From Vicinamibacteria bacterium (GTDB lineage Bacteria; Acidobacteriota; Vicinamibacteria; Vicinamibacterales; UBA2999), in assembly GCA_025938035.1 (NCBI GenBank), contig JAICQE010000205.1, positions 1-6,977 of the forward strand: 6,977 bases of DNA, given 5' to 3'. Position 1 is the first letter of the stretch, and the number at the start of each line of letters is the position of its first letter. The notes beneath the pieces were generated by a model. The model was not told where the DNA came from. It made no database searches and saw only the letters and a program-made list of their open reading frames with translations. Positions 5,459 through 6,977 of the stretch are shown in pieces. Both the position numbers and the translations under genes were made by a program.

Positions 5459-5462
5459 CGAG

Positions 5463-6632
5463 TCAGAACGACCGTGGCATCCCCAGCACGTGCTCGCCAA
5501 TGTACGACAGGATCAGATTCGTCGAGATTGGTGCGACCTGGTACAGGCGCGTCTCGCGGAACTTCCGTTCCACGTCGTAATCGGCGGCAAATCCGAAACC
5601 ACCGAACGTCTGCAGACAGACGTTCGCCGCTTCCCACGACGCGTCTGCGGCCAGCAGCTTGGCCAGGTTCGCTTCCGCGCCGGCCGGGCGGCCCTCGTCG
5701 AACAGCCGCGCCGCTTCGTAGCGCATCAGATCGGCGGCGCGCACGTTGGCGTAGGCGCGGGCGATTGGAAACTGAATCCCCTGGTTCTGCCCGATCGGCC
5801 GATCGAACACCACGCGTTCGTTCGCGTAGGCGCGCGCGCGCTCGATGAACCAGTACCCGTCGCCGATGCACTCCGCGGCAATCAGGATGCGCTCGGCGTT
5901 CATGCCGTCGAGAATGTAACGGAACCCTTTGCCGTCATCGCCGATCAGGTTCTCCGCCGGCACCTCGAAGTCCTCGAAGAACACCTCGTTGGTCTCGTGG
6001 TTGACCATGTTGCGGATCGGGCGGACGGTCATGCCCTTCTCCGTCGCGCCACGGAGATCGACGAGAAAGATCGACAGCCCCTCGGTCTTCTTCTTCACCT
6101 CCGTCACCGCCGTCGTCCGCGCGAGCAGCAGCATCAGATCGGAGTGCTGCATCCGCGACGTCCACACCTTCTGACCGTTGACCACGTAGCGGTCGCCGCG
6201 GCGGACCGCCGTCGTGCGCGTTTTCGTGGTGTCGGTGCCGGTCGTCGGCTCGGTGACGGCGAACGACTGGAGCCGCAGCCGTCCGGCGGCAATCTCGGGC
6301 AGGTAGCGGCGCTTCTGGTCGTCCGATCCGTGACGCAGCAGCGTGGCCATGATGTACATCTGCGCGTGGCAGGCGCCGGAGTTCGCGCCGGAGCGATTGA
6401 TTTCCTCGAGGAGGACCGACGCCTCGGTGACGGTCAGACCGCCGCCGCCATAATCCTCGGGAATCAGCGCGGCGAGCCACCCGGCGTCGGTCAGCGCTTT
6501 GACGAACGCTTCGGGATACTCGGCGCGTTCATCCACGGACTGCCAGTACTCGCTGCCGAACTGCGCGCACAGCTCACGCACGGCGCGCCGGTAGTCGGCG
6601 AACTGCTCGAACCTCGGGTTGATGTCGGCCAC
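5463..6632 (-). CDS. Acyl-CoA dehydrogenase family protein (FAD)
   Basis: A 389-residue protein, normal length for the soluble acyl-CoA dehydrogenases that oxidise acyl-CoA to 2-enoyl-CoA and pass electrons to ETF. The order is: N-terminal helical domain (about 1-120, with GWLAALIPEDYGGGGL at 51-66), beta domain with FAVTEPTTGTDTTK (124-137) and VNGQKVWTSR (151-160), then the C-terminal helical domain with FDRPIGQNQGIQFPIA (276-291) and QTFGGFGFAADYDVERKFRETRL (341-363). In many family members the catalytic Glu lies in Y-E-G-T. Here the equivalent reads Y364-Q365-V-A. Glu247 in N-A-E-R-I-L matches the position of the base in isovaleryl- and long-chain-type enzymes and is the likely catalytic residue. 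The start is GTG (6632-6630) with no obvious Shine-Dalgarno sequence. The downstream CitE-like lyase suggests a shared acyl-CoA breakdown route. The substrate cannot be read from the sequence. Confidence 0.93.
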   Translation of the reverse strand: MADINPRFEQFADYRRAVRELCAQFGSEYWQSVDERAEYPEAFVKALTDAGWLAALIPEDYGGGGLTVTEASVLLEEINRSGANSGACHAQMYIMATLLRHGSDDQKRRYLPEIAAGRLRLQSFAVTEPTTGTDTTKTRTTAVRRGDRYVVNGQKVWTSRMQHSDLMLLLARTTAVTEVKKKTEGLSIFLVDLRGATEKGMTVRPIRNMVNHETNEVFFEDFEVPAENLIGDDGKGFRYILDGMNAERILIAAECIGDGYWFIERARAYANERVVFDRPIGQNQGIQFPIARAYANVRAADLMRYEAARLFDEGRPAGAEANLAKLLAADASWEAANVCLQTFGGFGFAADYDVERKFRETRLYQVAPISTNLILSYIGEHVLGMPRSF

Positions 6633-6689
6633 GGCGTCAGATTCTATCGGGACGCGGCACCGGGGGCCGCAGCGAACCGGCCGCGTGTC

Positions 6690-6977
6690 TCACCCCGCCT
6701 TCCCGAGGACACGCAGCAGCTCGATCGGCAGCGGAAAAACGATCGTCGAATTCTGTTCGGATCCGATCTCGGTGAGCGTCTGCAGGTAGCGCAGGGTGAT
6801 CGCCGACGGCTGCCGATCGAGCACCGCCGCCGCCTGCGCGAGCTTTTCGGACGCAATGAGCTCACCTTCCGCGTGAATGATTTTCGCGCGCTTCTCACGC
6901 TCGGCTTCGGCCTGACGCGCCATGGCGCGTTGCATGTCCTGCGGCAGATCGACGTGCTTCACCTCCACCGCCGAGAC
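6690..6977 (-). CDS. SPFH/band 7 domain protein (slipin/stomatin-like), C-terminal part (cut by window edge)
   Basis: The frame is open from the window edge and ends at TGA (6692-6690), giving 95 residues. The sequence matches the end of prokaryotic slipins: [22 protein letters not shown], then a charged helix of coiled-coil type ([28 protein letters not shown]), [16 protein letters not shown] and [11 protein letters not shown]. These proteins are anchored at the membrane by an N-terminal segment outside this window and oligomerise. They are often encoded beside an NfeD-like protease partner, which would have to lie beyond the edge. The acyl-CoA dehydrogenase gene starts 57 nt downstream. A functional relation between them is not evident. 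Confidence 0.9.
   Translation of the reverse strand, partial: VSAVEVKHVDLPQDMQRAMARQAEAEREKRAKIIHAEGELIASEKLAQAAAVLDRQPSAITLRYLQTLTEIGSEQNSTIVFPLPIELLRVLGKAG

Noticed and set aside
4141..5580. Plus-strand open frame of 479 codons
   Set aside because: It spans the starts of two real minus-strand genes and the AT-rich repeat, and its composition changes abruptly at the repeat, so it is a shadow frame.

Overview
The window is GC-rich bacterial DNA with six protein genes, all on the minus strand, so transcription runs from high to low coordinates. The best fit is an Acidobacteriota genome, probably of the Vicinamibacteria type. The reasons are a TIGR03435/DUF3738 'soil-associated' secreted protein, a DUF1592/DUF1552 pair of the kind abundant in Acidobacteriota and Planctomycetota, and several families of intergenic palindromes and tandem repeats. 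This placement is an inference from gene content, not a phylogeny.

Layout in the direction of transcription: (1) 6977-6690, the C-terminal 95 residues of an SPFH/band 7 (slipin-type) membrane protein, cut by the window edge. (2) 6632-5463, an acyl-CoA dehydrogenase. (3) 5352-4423, a CitE/HpcH-type CoA ester lyase. (4) 4406-3381, a TIGR03435 family exported protein starting 16 nt after the lyase stop. (5) 3244-491, a 917-residue exported multidomain protein (c-type haem domain plus DUF1587, DUF1595, DUF1592, DUF1588 and DUF1585). (6) 408-1, the Tat-signal-bearing N-terminal 136 residues of a DUF1552 protein, cut by the other edge. Genes 2 and 3 look like acyl-CoA catabolism (branched-chain or dicarboxylic acid type). 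Genes 5 and 6 are the recurrent but biochemically uncharacterised exported DUF1592/DUF1552 pair. No RNA genes, CRISPR array or transposase genes were seen.

The most notable layer is repetitive DNA. The three largest spacers (409-490, 3245-3380, 5353-5462) each carry a different palindromic or tandem element. One short palindrome with core GTCCGCCTTCAGGCGGAC occurs once in a spacer and twice inside gene 5, read there in two different frames. Its copies are preceded by GTAG, GGAG or GTCG, and a second hairpin with a GTAG head follows 30 nt later. This is the layout described for REP elements mobilised by RAYT-type (TnpA-REP) transposases. Gene 5 also contains a 9-nt tandem repeat encoding (Asn-Val-Ser)n and a 24-nt periodic Gly-rich linker, so its variable loops appear to have been built by repeat expansion and insertion.
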